From CAYRCJ01 sp964422785 (GTDB taxonomy: Bacteria; Patescibacteriota; Minisyncoccia; UBA11713; 2-01-FULL-45-33): a stretch of 14,722 bases of DNA. The notes beneath the pieces were generated by a model. It worked only from the letters and a program-made list of their open reading frames with translations, made no database searches and was not told the origin of the DNA. The translations under genes and the position numbers were made by a program. Location: assembly GCA_964422785.1 (NCBI GenBank), contig CAYRCJ010000017.1, positions 1 through 14,722 on the forward strand. The letters are read 5' to 3'. Shown here in pieces: positions 1 to 7,096 of the stretch; position 1 is the stretch's first letter; every line of letters begins with the position of its first letter.

Positions 1-660
1 CGAATAAATTTCTTTCAGAGTCATTTCCTTTTTTACTGTTGCCGCCGTAGCCACTGGCGCGATTTCTGCCGCTGGCGTTGCTGCCGGAATTTCTTCTGTT
101 TTCTTTTGTAATTCTTCCGCGTGAAGATGCAAGTCTGATCTCAAAAAATAAAATTTTATTTTTTCGCCATAATTATATTCAAAGTCCCGATGTCCCATGG
201 CCTTGTTTTCGTAGAGAACCGAATGAACTATTTTGCCGGCTTCAAGTAATTCAAATATAAGCTTGGCCAATGGACCCTTGCTGTCGCCGGTGGCCACTAT
301 GACCGAAGTAATGCTATCGTCTCTCAAAATATTTTTTCCAAGCTGGTAAAGGGCTTCGTCGGCCGCGTCTTCGCCTTTTGGAACCAATGTTACCGAAAAA
401 CCGGCGTCAACTAAACTTTCTTGCAAAAAAAGCGTTTTAGCGCGCCTGCCGCCCGAGCTTCTGTCGGTAGTCTTTGGTATCAAAGACATCGCGGCGTATA
501 ATTTGCCCGTGTCCATTTCGCCGAGCTTTTGAGCCAGGTCTTTCAGATAAGATCCCAAGAATTCCACAATCCTATGTTTTCTAAGACGGTTCTTAGGATC
601 TCCTTTTGCTCTGATTACCAAGTTTTCAACGTCCAGGATTACTGCGATTCTGCCTGCCAT
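1..660 (-). CDS. NYN-domain (PIN-like) putative ribonuclease, 3' end outside the window
   Basis: The first 220 residues are visible and the reading frame runs off the left edge. The pattern fits the NYN/LabA-type PIN-like fold: an N-terminal hydrophobic strand ending in D10 with E12-N13 (VILDVENL), a second acidic cluster around D98 and D101 (KGEDAADEAL), and a third strand ending in D126 (VIVATGDSKG). In this family these acidic residues bind metal and cleave RNA; activity here is inferred. After about residue 185 comes an Ala/Pro/Thr-rich linker followed by what may be the start of another domain. The ATG at 660 is supported by GGAGGT (668-673, read on the minus strand) seven bases upstream. 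The gene diverges from the heat-shock operon and its start is 53 bp from the CIRCE element, so co-regulation by HrcA is possible but unproven. Confident in the domain family, not in the substrate. Confidence 0.8.
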   Translation of the reverse strand, partial: MAGRIAVILDVENLVIRAKGDPKNRLRKHRIVEFLGSYLKDLAQKLGEMDTGKLYAAMSLIPKTTDRSSGGRRAKTLFLQESLVDAGFSVTLVPKGEDAADEALYQLGKNILRDDSITSVIVATGDSKGPLAKLIFELLEAGKIVHSVLYENKAMGHRDFEYNYGEKIKFYFLRSDLHLHAEELQKKTEEIPAATPAAEIAPVATAATVKKEMTLKEIYS

Positions 661-712
661 ATGCGTTACCTCCGCAAAATTAACCTACCACACAGTAAGC
701 ATTTACGCAAGT

Positions 713-739
713 TTAGCACTCTTGACGTGAGAGTGCTAA
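713..739. promoter_or_regulatory. CIRCE operator (HrcA binding site)
   Basis: A perfect inverted repeat, TTAGCACTC (713-721), a nine-base spacer, and GAGTGCTAA (731-739). It matches the canonical CIRCE consensus at every arm position. HrcA, encoded directly downstream, is the known repressor of this element, so the operon is very likely autoregulated and induced when HrcA is inactivated on heat stress. Confidence 0.97.
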
Positions 740-751
740 TTTTTATATAAT
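722..751 (+). promoter_or_regulatory. hrcA operon promoter embedded in CIRCE
   Basis: The -35 TTGACG (722-727) lies in the nine-base spacer of CIRCE, and a perfect -10 TATAAT (746-751) follows after 18 bases. Transcription should start about seven bases after the -10, at or next to position 758, which is the A of the hrcA start codon. HrcA bound to CIRCE would cover the -35 directly. Confidence 0.8.
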
Positions 752-757
752 GCCGTT

Positions 758-1474
758 ATGCGGATAGACGAGAGAAAAGAGAATATTTTGGATTTTATTG
801 TCAGGGATTTTATAAAGACCGCGGAGCCTGTTTCTTCCGGGCGGGTTTTTTCGAGAAAGGCTTCCGGCGCAAGTCCGGCCACAATAAGAAACATTATGCT
901 GGAGCTGAATGAAGATGGCTTTTTATATCAGCCGCATACTTCCGCTGGGAGGGCTCCGACAGACAAGGGTTATAGATATTTTGTAGATAATCTGATGGAA
1001 TTAAAGGATCCAAGCAGCCAAATCCAGCGGGATCTTGATAGAATTGTATCCGGTCTCAAGAACGAAATAGAAAATTCGTTTATAGAGCTGTCCAGGACTC
1101 TGGCGGATCATTTGAAACTTTTTAGCGGAGCGGGGGCTTTAAATTATCGGGACAAATTTTTTGGATACGGGCTTTCGGAAGTGTTGAGAGAGCCGGAATT
1201 TGATGAACACAATTTAGCGGCGGAATTCGCGGATTACGTGGAAAATATTAAAGATGAGCTGGCGGAATCTGCCCCCCGGGATTTGGATTTAACTCCCGAA
1301 GTGAGCCTTGGCGGATTTGGGACGGTAAAAATATTTTTTGAAGATGAGGATTTGGGCAGATGCGTCCTTTTTTTGGCGGGGCCCAAGCGGATGAATTATG
1401 AAAAGGCAACATCGGTTTTAAAATACGCGGCAAAAGACATTAAAAATAAAAAAACAAAAAAACATGGAAGATAA
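758..1474 (+). CDS. hrcA: Heat-inducible transcription repressor HrcA (short form)
   Basis: This is the repressor of the chaperone operon, acting at CIRCE as a dimer. Residues 1-80 carry the winged-helix DNA-binding region with the family hallmarks: DERKENIL at the start, TAEPVSSGRV, SPATIRNIMLELNEDGFL, and PHTSAGRAPTDKGYRYFVD. The C-terminal part keeps the GAF-like core, ending in LAGPKRMNYEKA. At 238 residues it is about 100 shorter than the usual 340 or so; the reduction is in the middle and C-terminal parts, including the dimerising insert. The ATG at 758 gives the expected family N-terminus, leaves no room for a Shine-Dalgarno, and coincides with the predicted transcription start, so initiation is probably leaderless. 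The 3' end overlaps grpE by 11 bases. The basic tail (KNKKTKKHGR) has no clear counterpart that I recognise. Confidence 0.95.
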   Translation: MRIDERKENILDFIVRDFIKTAEPVSSGRVFSRKASGASPATIRNIMLELNEDGFLYQPHTSAGRAPTDKGYRYFVDNLMELKDPSSQIQRDLDRIVSGLKNEIENSFIELSRTLADHLKLFSGAGALNYRDKFFGYGLSEVLREPEFDEHNLAAEFADYVENIKDELAESAPRDLDLTPEVSLGGFGTVKIFFEDEDLGRCVLFLAGPKRMNYEKATSVLKYAAKDIKNKKTKKHGR

Positions 1475-1982
1475 TGAGGAGGTTTATGAAGACGTCGGAG
1501 GAGACGGAGAAGAAAATAGTTTTCAGGAAAAATTAAAAAAGCTGAGAGAAGATTTGAAAATCTGCAAAAAAGAGCGCGATGATTACCTGGCGGGATGGCA
1601 AAGGGCCAAGGCCGATTTTATAAACGCCCGCAGGGATGAGGAGAAAAAATTTGGAGAGCTGGCAAAGATGATAGAGGCGGGTACGATTTCTGACTTTTTG
1701 TCCGTGGCGGATTCATTTGATATGCTTTTCAAAAGCGCCAAAGATGACGGAGCTTTAAAAATTTACGGCCAGTTTCAGGAAATTTTGCGGAGGCATGGTG
1801 TCACTCCAGTTGAATGTCTGGGGCAGAAATTTAATCCGGAATTTCATGAGGCGCTGGGAGAAGTGGAGACTGAAGACAAAGAAAAAGACGGGATAATTTT
1901 AGAGGAGCTCCAAAAAGGGTACAAATCGCAGGATAAAATTTTAAGAGCGTCGAAAGTTAAAATAGGTAATTATAAAAGTTAA
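1464..1982 (+). CDS. grpE: Nucleotide exchange factor GrpE
   Basis: GrpE is the co-chaperone that releases ADP from DnaK. The 172-residue protein begins with an acidic tail, continues with a long charged helix (about 20-70, coiled coil of the GrpE dimer), and ends in the beta-wing domain. That domain carries family motifs GVTPVECLGQKFNPEFHEAL (about 112-131) and the final EELQKGYKSQDKILRASKVKI. The length is in the usual range. The start overlaps the end of hrcA by 11 bases in another frame, which indicates translational coupling. The bases before the ATG are A-rich (AAAAAAACATG) with no Shine-Dalgarno. It is followed after 11 bases by dnaK, its direct partner. Confidence 0.96.
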   Translation: MEDNEEVYEDVGGDGEENSFQEKLKKLREDLKICKKERDDYLAGWQRAKADFINARRDEEKKFGELAKMIEAGTISDFLSVADSFDMLFKSAKDDGALKIYGQFQEILRRHGVTPVECLGQKFNPEFHEALGEVETEDKEKDGIILEELQKGYKSQDKILRASKVKIGNYKS

Positions 1983-1993
1983 TATATAAACAT

Positions 1994-3883
1994 ATGAGTA
2001 AAATACTAGGAATAGATTTGGGTACTACAAACTCCGCGATGTCGGTGGTGGAAGGTGGCTTGCCAAAAATTTTGGAAAACAACGAGGGAGCCAGGACCAC
2101 GCCTTCAATGGTGGCTTTCTCCAAAAATGGAGAAAGGCTTATCGGGCTTTTGGCGAAGCGCCAGGCAGTTACCAATCCGAGAAATACTATTTTTTCCGTG
2201 AAGCGTCTGATCGGAAGGAAATTTACTGATTCCGAAGTCCAGCGCGACAGATCCCTGCTTCCGTATGAAATCAAAGAATCCACCAACGGAGGAGTGGAGG
2301 TAAAAATTAATGAAAAATGGTATCGCCCGGAAGAAATCTCCGCGATGATTTTAGGAAAACTAAAAGCTGATGCCGAGGCGAAGCTAGGCGAGAAGATTGA
2401 AGAGGCGATTATTACCGTACCCGCTTATTTTGACGACTCTCAAAGGCAGGCCACCAAAAACGCCGGAGAAATCGCCGGATTTAAGGTCCGCCGTATTTTA
2501 AACGAGCCCACCGCGGCGGCGTTGGCTTACGGACTCAACAAAAAGAAGAACGAAAAAATCATAGTCTACGATTTCGGCGGAGGAACTTTTGATATTTCGG
2601 TTTTGGAGATCGGGGATGACACAATAGAAGTCCGTTCAACGGACGGCGATACGCATTTGGGGGGGGACGATTTTGACCAGAGAATAATTCAGCATATCGC
2701 CTCCGAATTTAGAAAAGAAACAGGTCTGGATATCACCAAAGATGTTTTGGCGCTTCAGCGTCTGAAGGAAGCGGCGGAAAAAACAAAGCACGAACTTTCT
2801 ACCACAATAGAATCCGAAGTTAATATTCCTTTTATCACTTCGGATACTTCAGGACCCCGCCATTTGGTGATGAAAATAACCCGCGCCAAACTTGAAGAAT
2901 TGGTTGGAGACTTTCTGCAAAAATCTTTTGAAATCACAGAGCGAGCTGTGAGGGCGGCGAATCTTGAGATGAAAGATATCGATGAAATCATTTTGGTCGG
3001 CGGACAGACAAGAATGCCTGCGGTGGTGGCCGGAGTTAAGAAAATGTTCGGGAAAGATCCTAATCTTTCTATAAATCCGGATGAGGTGGTGGCATTGGGC
3101 GCGGCCGTGGAAGGGGGAATTTTGCAGGGAGATGTCAAAGATATTCTTCTTCTGGATGTCACACCTCTTTCATTGGGCATTGAGACTCTGGGCGGAGTTA
3201 TGACAAAAATTATTGAAAAAAATACCACGGTACCGGTATCGCGCTCGCAGATTTTCTCCACCGCGGCTGATAATCAAACATCGGTTGAAATCCATGTTCT
3301 TCAGGGAGAGCGCGAAATGGCCGCCAACAACAAAACTTTGGGCAAATTTATTTTGGATGGCATCCCGCCGTCTTCCAGAGGAATGCCCCAGGTGGAAGTG
3401 ACTTTCGATATTGACGCAAACGGGATTTTATCGGTAAAAGCCAAAGATAAAACCAGCGGCAAGGAACAATCCATAAGGATCGAGGCTTCAACCGGTCTTT
3501 CAAAAGAAGACGTGGAAAAGATGAAGCAGGATGCGGCTATGCACGCCGATGAAGACAAGAAAAAAAGAGAACTGATCGACGCCAAAAACGGCGCGGATAC
3601 GTTGGTTTATACCTCAGAGAAAGCTTTAAGAGACGCAGGAGACAAACTTGATAAATCTGTAAAAGAAACCGTGGAACAAAGCATTGAGGCTTTGAAAAAA
3701 GTAAAAGATGGAGATAATATTTCGGAAATAAAATCCGCGGAGGCGAATCTTTCTCAGGTGCTTTCCAAAATCGGAGAGTCTTTGCAGAAAAATCAATCAA
3801 CTCCGACAGAATCGTCGGGGCAGCCGAACCAGGACGATAAAACCCGCGAAGCTAAAGACGCCGAATCAAAAGACGTAAATTAA
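1994..3883 (+). CDS. dnaK: Molecular chaperone DnaK (Hsp70)
   Basis: The 629-residue protein is a full-length Hsp70. The nucleotide-binding domain shows the phosphate-1 loop IDLGTTNSA (7-15), ITVPAYFDDSQRQATKNAG, NEPTAAALAYGL, the phosphate-2 loop VYDFGGGTFDIS, and VGGQTRMPAV. The substrate-binding domain begins near LLLDVTPLSLGIETLGGVMT and is followed by the helical lid and a short polar tail ending ESKDVN. The region around TDSEVQRDRSLLPYEI aligns in length with the E. coli form, so the insert missing from many Firmicutes DnaK proteins appears present. The ATG has only AT-rich sequence upstream and no Shine-Dalgarno, as in the rest of this operon. Lysine codons are mainly AAA (9 of the first 12), unlike the binding-protein gene further right. 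It works with the flanking grpE and dnaJ products in ATP-driven protein folding. Confidence 0.98.
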   Translation: MSKILGIDLGTTNSAMSVVEGGLPKILENNEGARTTPSMVAFSKNGERLIGLLAKRQAVTNPRNTIFSVKRLIGRKFTDSEVQRDRSLLPYEIKESTNGGVEVKINEKWYRPEEISAMILGKLKADAEAKLGEKIEEAIITVPAYFDDSQRQATKNAGEIAGFKVRRILNEPTAAALAYGLNKKKNEKIIVYDFGGGTFDISVLEIGDDTIEVRSTDGDTHLGGDDFDQRIIQHIASEFRKETGLDITKDVLALQRLKEAAEKTKHELSTTIESEVNIPFITSDTSGPRHLVMKITRAKLEELVGDFLQKSFEITERAVRAANLEMKDIDEIILVGGQTRMPAVVAGVKKMFGKDPNLSINPDEVVALGAAVEGGILQGDVKDILLLDVTPLSLGIETLGGVMTKIIEKNTTVPVSRSQIFSTAADNQTSVEIHVLQGEREMAANNKTLGKFILDGIPPSSRGMPQVEVTFDIDANGILSVKAKDKTSGKEQSIRIEASTGLSKEDVEKMKQDAAMHADEDKKKRELIDAKNGADTLVYTSEKALRDAGDKLDKSVKETVEQSIEALKKVKDGDNISEIKSAEANLSQVLSKIGESLQKNQSTPTESSGQPNQDDKTREAKDAESKDVN

Positions 3884-3892
3884 TAAATTTTG

Positions 3893-4465
3893 ATGAAAAG
3901 AGTATTTATAGTTCACGGGTGGGACGGCTCTCCTGAGGAGGGTTGGTTCCCATGGTTGAAAAAAGAGCTTGAAGCCAGGGGGTTTGATGTTTTTGTTCCG
4001 GCAATGCCGGATCCTACCGAGCCCAAGATAGAAACCTGGATTCCATTTTTGGGAAGATCGGTCGGGGTGCCGGATTCTGAAACATTTTTTGTCGGTCACA
4101 GCATCGGTTGTCAAACTATTATCAGATATCTCGAAACTTTGCCGGAAGGCACTAAGATTGGCGGAGCTGTTTTTGTAGCCGGCTGGTATAATTTGCGTGA
4201 GCTGAAAACTGAAGAAGAAAAAAGAATCGCTGGTCCCTGGGTAAATACTCCGCGAGATGACGAAAAGATCAGAAGGATTGTCAACAGATCGGTAGCGATT
4301 TTTTCCGATAATGATCCGTTTGTTTTGCCGGAAAATCAGGAATCATGGAAGCAGAAAATAGGCGCAGACATAATTATAGAGCACAACAAAGGCCATCTTG
4401 GAGGCGGAGACGGCATTTTTGAATTGCCTGTAGTCTTAGAATCAGTTATCAAATTAACATCATGA
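3893..4465 (+). CDS. RBBP9/YdeN-like serine hydrolase inserted in the dnaK-dnaJ operon
   Basis: A small alpha/beta hydrolase of 190 residues. Visible features are the N-terminal strand with the oxyanion HGWDGSPEEGWFPWL (about 8-22), the nucleophile elbow GHSIG with S70, the acid in SDNDPFV (D141) and the histidine in KGHLGGGDG (H168). This order and spacing fit the RBBP9/YdeN family, whose members are serine hydrolases of mostly unknown substrate. I chose the ATG at 3893; a TTG directly before it (3890) could extend the protein by one residue. It lies nine bases after dnaK and its TGA overlaps the dnaJ start by four bases (ATGA, 4462-4465), so it is translated with the chaperones and should share HrcA control. 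The position suggests a stress role, but the reaction is unknown. Confidence 0.85.
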   Translation: MKRVFIVHGWDGSPEEGWFPWLKKELEARGFDVFVPAMPDPTEPKIETWIPFLGRSVGVPDSETFFVGHSIGCQTIIRYLETLPEGTKIGGAVFVAGWYNLRELKTEEEKRIAGPWVNTPRDDEKIRRIVNRSVAIFSDNDPFVLPENQESWKQKIGADIIIEHNKGHLGGGDGIFELPVVLESVIKLTS

Positions 4466-5541
4466 GTAAAGATTATTATTCTGTATTGGGTGTCGCAAAA
4501 GATGCCTCGAAGGAGGAAATAAAGCGCGCGTACAGAAAATTGGCTCATCAGCATCATCCCGACAAAGCCGGAGGGAACGAAGATAAATTTAAAGAAATCA
4601 ACGAGGCCTACCAGATATTGGGGGATGATCAAAAAAGAAAACAATACGACCAATTTGGATCCACTTTTTCCTCGCAAGGCGGCGGCGCTCCTCCGGGCTG
4701 GGATTTTTCCGGCTTCGCGGACGGGGGCGGTTTTGAATTTGGCGGGTCCAACCTCGGCGATATCTTCGAAGATTTTCTTGGAGGATTTTCCGGGTTCAGA
4801 GGCGCGAGAGGAAGGCAAAAACGCGGAAGCGATATTTCAATCGGCATAGATATTTCTTTTTCAGATTCCGTTTTCGGAACAAAACGAAATGTTATCTTGG
4901 AAAAAACTTCCGCGTGTGAAGCTTGCGATGGCATGGGAGCGGAGCCCGGCACTTCCAAAAATAAGTGCGACACCTGCCAGGGCACCGGCACTGTAAGAGA
5001 ATCAAGAAAATCAATTTTCGGGGCGTTCACTTCTTTAAGAGAGTGTGACAAATGTCATGGCCGCGGCGAGATTCCCGATAAACCCTGCAAGGTTTGCAAA
5101 GGAGCGGGAGTTTTGAAAAAGAGAGAAAGCATAGATATCGAAATTCCTCCGGGAATCCAGGACGGAGAGGCGATAAAATTAACCGGCCTCGGAGAAGCCG
5201 TGAGCAACGCCGCCCCCGGAGATTTGTATGTGAGAATTCACGTTATGCGGCATTCTATATTTAAAAGAGAGGGCAACGATCTTTTAATGGATCTCGAGCT
5301 TTTGCCTACCAGGATGATTTTGGGAGGAGAAGAAACAATCGAAACTCTCGACGGAAAAATTTCCGTCAAAATCCCGGAACTTTCAAAGCCGCTGGATTAT
5401 TTGAGAGTCCGCGGAAAAGGAATTTTTAAATCCAGGAGTACAAGAGGAGATTTGTTGATCAGGCTTTTGCCCAAAGTCCCCAAGAAAATTTCTTCTCACG
5501 CCAGAAAACTTTTGTCTGATTTGGAAAGGGAAGGGCTCTAA
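4462..5541 (+). CDS. dnaJ: Co-chaperone DnaJ (Hsp40, type I)
   Basis: DnaJ stimulates the DnaK ATPase and delivers substrates. All type I domains are present in 359 residues. The J domain spans 1-66 with the HPD motif at 32-34. A Gly/Phe-rich linker follows (about 67-118). The zinc-finger domain carries four CxxCxGxG repeats: CEACDGMG (152), CDTCQGTG (169), CDKCHGRG (195) and CKVCKGAG (209). The C-terminal beta domains start near 222 (DIEIPPGIQDG) and end with a short dimerisation region. The start is fixed by the four-base ATGA overlap with the hydrolase stop and by the family N-terminus MSKDYYSVLGV; there is no Shine-Dalgarno. No clear hairpin terminator follows; the ppk2 promoter begins only six bases after the stop, so read-through into ppk2 is possible. 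Confidence 0.97.
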   Translation: MSKDYYSVLGVAKDASKEEIKRAYRKLAHQHHPDKAGGNEDKFKEINEAYQILGDDQKRKQYDQFGSTFSSQGGGAPPGWDFSGFADGGGFEFGGSNLGDIFEDFLGGFSGFRGARGRQKRGSDISIGIDISFSDSVFGTKRNVILEKTSACEACDGMGAEPGTSKNKCDTCQGTGTVRESRKSIFGAFTSLRECDKCHGRGEIPDKPCKVCKGAGVLKKRESIDIEIPPGIQDGEAIKLTGLGEAVSNAAPGDLYVRIHVMRHSIFKREGNDLLMDLELLPTRMILGGEETIETLDGKISVKIPELSKPLDYLRVRGKGIFKSRSTRGDLLIRLLPKVPKKISSHARKLLSDLEREGL

Positions 5542-5547
5542 TTTAGC

Positions 5548-5575
5548 TTGACATTTTTTATTATTATGATATTAT
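5548..5575 (+). promoter_or_regulatory. Promoter of ppk2-nuclease unit
   Basis: A perfect -35 TTGACA (5548-5553) and -10 TATTAT (5570-5575) are separated by 16 bases, with a TG extended -10 (TGA) just before the -10. The predicted start is near 5582, giving a leader of about 40 bases before the ppk2 ATG. It begins immediately after the dnaJ stop codon. Confidence 0.75.
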
Positions 5576-5590
5576 CCAAAAGGATTGTCA

Positions 5591-5602
5591 GGTACTTTGA
5601 CT
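5591..5602 (+). promoter_or_regulatory. boxA-like leader motif (copy 1)
   Basis: GGTACTTTGACT lies about ten bases after the predicted transcription start of ppk2. It differs at one position from GGTTCTTTGACT in the leader of the coiled-coil operon at 9617. The core resembles Gram-positive boxA (TGTTCTTTGAAAACT), the RNA site bound by NusB/NusE in antitermination. Function here is speculative. Confidence 0.3.
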
Positions 5603-5621
5603 CAGCGAAAGGAGACATACG

Positions 5622-6488
5622 ATGGATTTTTCCAGATTTGTTGTGCCGCCCGGCAAAAAAGTCAGGCTCAAAGATTATCCCCCTGGTTATAAAGGAGATT
5701 TTAAATCAAAAGAATCCGCGGAGCGCGAACTTGGGAGAGAGCTTAGAAAATTGCGCCCGCTTCAGGATATGATGTACGCGCAAAAGCGGTATGGCGTCTT
5801 GGTCATACTGCAGGGGATGGATGCCTCAGGAAAAGACGGCGCGGTAAGTCATATTTTTTCCGGAGCCAATCCAAACTGGTGCGCGGTTACAAATTTTAAG
5901 ACGCCGTCATCCGAAGAACTCGAGCACGATTATCTGTGGCGATGCTATAAATATTTGCCCAGGCGCGGGACGATCGGTATTTTTAACCGCTCGTACTACG
6001 AAGAGGCGACAATCATTAGGATCAAGCCGGAATTGCTTCAAAAGCAGCATTTGCCGCCGGAGGCTATGGGGCCCGATATGTGGGATAATCGTTTTGAGAG
6101 CATTAACGCAATGGAAAAACATCTGGCAAGAAACGGCTTTCCCGTGCTAAAATTTTTCTTGCATCTTTCAAAAAGCGAACAGAAAAGAAGGCTTCTTCAG
6201 CGGATAAAGCAGCGCGAGAAAAATTGGAAGTTCACGCTCGACGATGTTCTTAGGCGCCAGGATTGGAAATTGTATACCAAGGCGTACGAAAATATTTTCA
6301 GGCACACTTCCACCAAATACGCGCCGTGGCATGTCATTCCGGCAGACCACAAATGGTTCGCGCGCGCGATTATTGCTAATATTATTATTGAAAAGCTCAA
6401 AGAACTCAATCTTGAATATCCTGTGGCCGGCCACGAAGACAGGCATAATTTTTTGGAAGGCAAGCTACTTCTTAAAAACGAAAAGTAA
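5622..6488 (+). CDS. ppk2: Polyphosphate kinase 2 (polyphosphate:nucleotide phosphotransferase, class III-like)
   Basis: This enzyme uses inorganic polyphosphate to phosphorylate nucleotides. The 288-residue protein has a P-loop kinase fold with Walker A GMDASGKDG (65-73), the FSGANP and FKTPSSEELEHDYLWR segments (79-107), Walker B GIFNRSYYEE (119-128), and KFFLHLSKSEQKRR followed by the lid region. The C-terminal half carries HTSTKYAPWHVIPADHKWFA (228-247). This motif set matches the single-domain PPK2 group that includes class III enzymes able to convert both AMP and ADP; specificity here is inferred from overall similarity only. The ATG at 5622 follows GGAG (5611-5614) by seven bases. The nuclease gene begins one base after its stop. 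An ATP source independent of the cell's own metabolism would suit a reduced genome. Confidence 0.93.
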   Translation: MDFSRFVVPPGKKVRLKDYPPGYKGDFKSKESAERELGRELRKLRPLQDMMYAQKRYGVLVILQGMDASGKDGAVSHIFSGANPNWCAVTNFKTPSSEELEHDYLWRCYKYLPRRGTIGIFNRSYYEEATIIRIKPELLQKQHLPPEAMGPDMWDNRFESINAMEKHLARNGFPVLKFFLHLSKSEQKRRLLQRIKQREKNWKFTLDDVLRRQDWKLYTKAYENIFRHTSTKYAPWHVIPADHKWFARAIIANIIIEKLKELNLEYPVAGHEDRHNFLEGKLLLKNEK

Positions 6489-6489
6489 A

Positions 6490-7059
6490 ATGAAACTCAC
6501 AACCAAAATTTTTATCATATTTCTGTTTGCTTTAGGTGTTTTTGGTTTGACGTTTTGGGGCGGAGTTAAGACCGGCCAAAAATATTCTGAAAAAAAGACA
6601 AATAACAGTTCTGAAGAATTGACAAAAGTCATCCGCGTTGTGGACGGAGATACAATCCAGATTGAGAGCGGAGAAAAAATTCGCCTAATAGGGATGGATA
6701 CTCCGGAGACGGTAGATCCCAGAAAGCCGGTCGAGTGCTTCGGCAAAGAAGCCTCCGCCAAAACCAAAGAATTGGTTTTGGGGCGCATGGTGCGGCTGGA
6801 AAAAGATATCGGAGATACCGACAAATATGGAAGGCTCTTGAGATATGTCTGGGTAGACGGAAAAATGCTCAACCTGACTTTGGTTGAGCTGGGTTATGCC
6901 CAGGTGGAGACCGTTCCTCCCAACGTGAAATACGAAAAACTTTTTTTGAAAGCTTCGCAGGACGCCAGAGACGCCAATATCGGCCTTTGGTCGGCATGTC
7001 CGGATATAATTAAAACCAAGAAAATAAGTTCAAAAAATCATCGAAAAAAGATATTTTAA
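6490..7059 (+). CDS. Membrane-anchored staphylococcal-nuclease-like (thermonuclease) protein
   Basis: A 189-residue protein with an N-terminal hydrophobic segment (about residues 5-24, after MKLTTK) and a polar linker, followed by an SNase domain (about 46-168). Catalytic and calcium-binding positions of the family are all visible: D52 and D54 in VVDGDT, R65 and D70-TPE-73 in IRLIGMDTPE, and R115 in DKYGRLLRYVW. The family cleaves DNA and RNA to 3'-phosphate products. The leader has no obvious signal-peptidase site, so it is probably tethered on the outer face of the membrane. The frame is open upstream to 6244 inside ppk2, but the ATG at 6490 gives the proper export signal and sits one base after the ppk2 stop. 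The basic tail after residue 172 is unexplained. Together with ppk2 it suggests degradation and re-phosphorylation of external nucleic acid, which is an inference. Confidence 0.9.
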   Translation: MKLTTKIFIIFLFALGVFGLTFWGGVKTGQKYSEKKTNNSSEELTKVIRVVDGDTIQIESGEKIRLIGMDTPETVDPRKPVECFGKEASAKTKELVLGRMVRLEKDIGDTDKYGRLLRYVWVDGKMLNLTLVELGYAQVETVPPNVKYEKLFLKASQDARDANIGLWSACPDIIKTKKISSKNHRKKIF

Positions 7060-7060
7060 A

Positions 7061-7096
7061 AAAATCCCCGGTATTATACCGGGGATTTTATTTTTT
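7061..7096. terminator. Bidirectional intrinsic terminator
   Basis: The arms AAAATCCCCGGTAT (7061-7074) and ATACCGGGGATTTT (7076-7089) are perfectly complementary, with T tracts on both strands (TTTTATTTTTT to the right; seven T on the minus strand to the left). It starts two bases after the nuclease stop and ends within the last codon of the convergent small membrane protein gene, so it can stop transcription from both sides. Confidence 0.93.

Noticed and set aside
2755..3261. Minus-strand open frame of 168 codons
   Set aside because: It lies fully inside dnaK and is a shadow of its conserved codons.
3890..4465. Recoding of TGA (as in Gracilibacteria or Absconditabacteria)
   Set aside because: TGA is the natural stop of the hydrolase, the membrane coiled-coil gene and the repaired ferredoxin, each at the expected protein end or next to a following start codon.
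6244..6489. Upstream extension of the nuclease frame
   Set aside because: It overlaps ppk2 coding sequence; the ATG at 6490 gives a proper hydrophobic export segment at the N-terminus.
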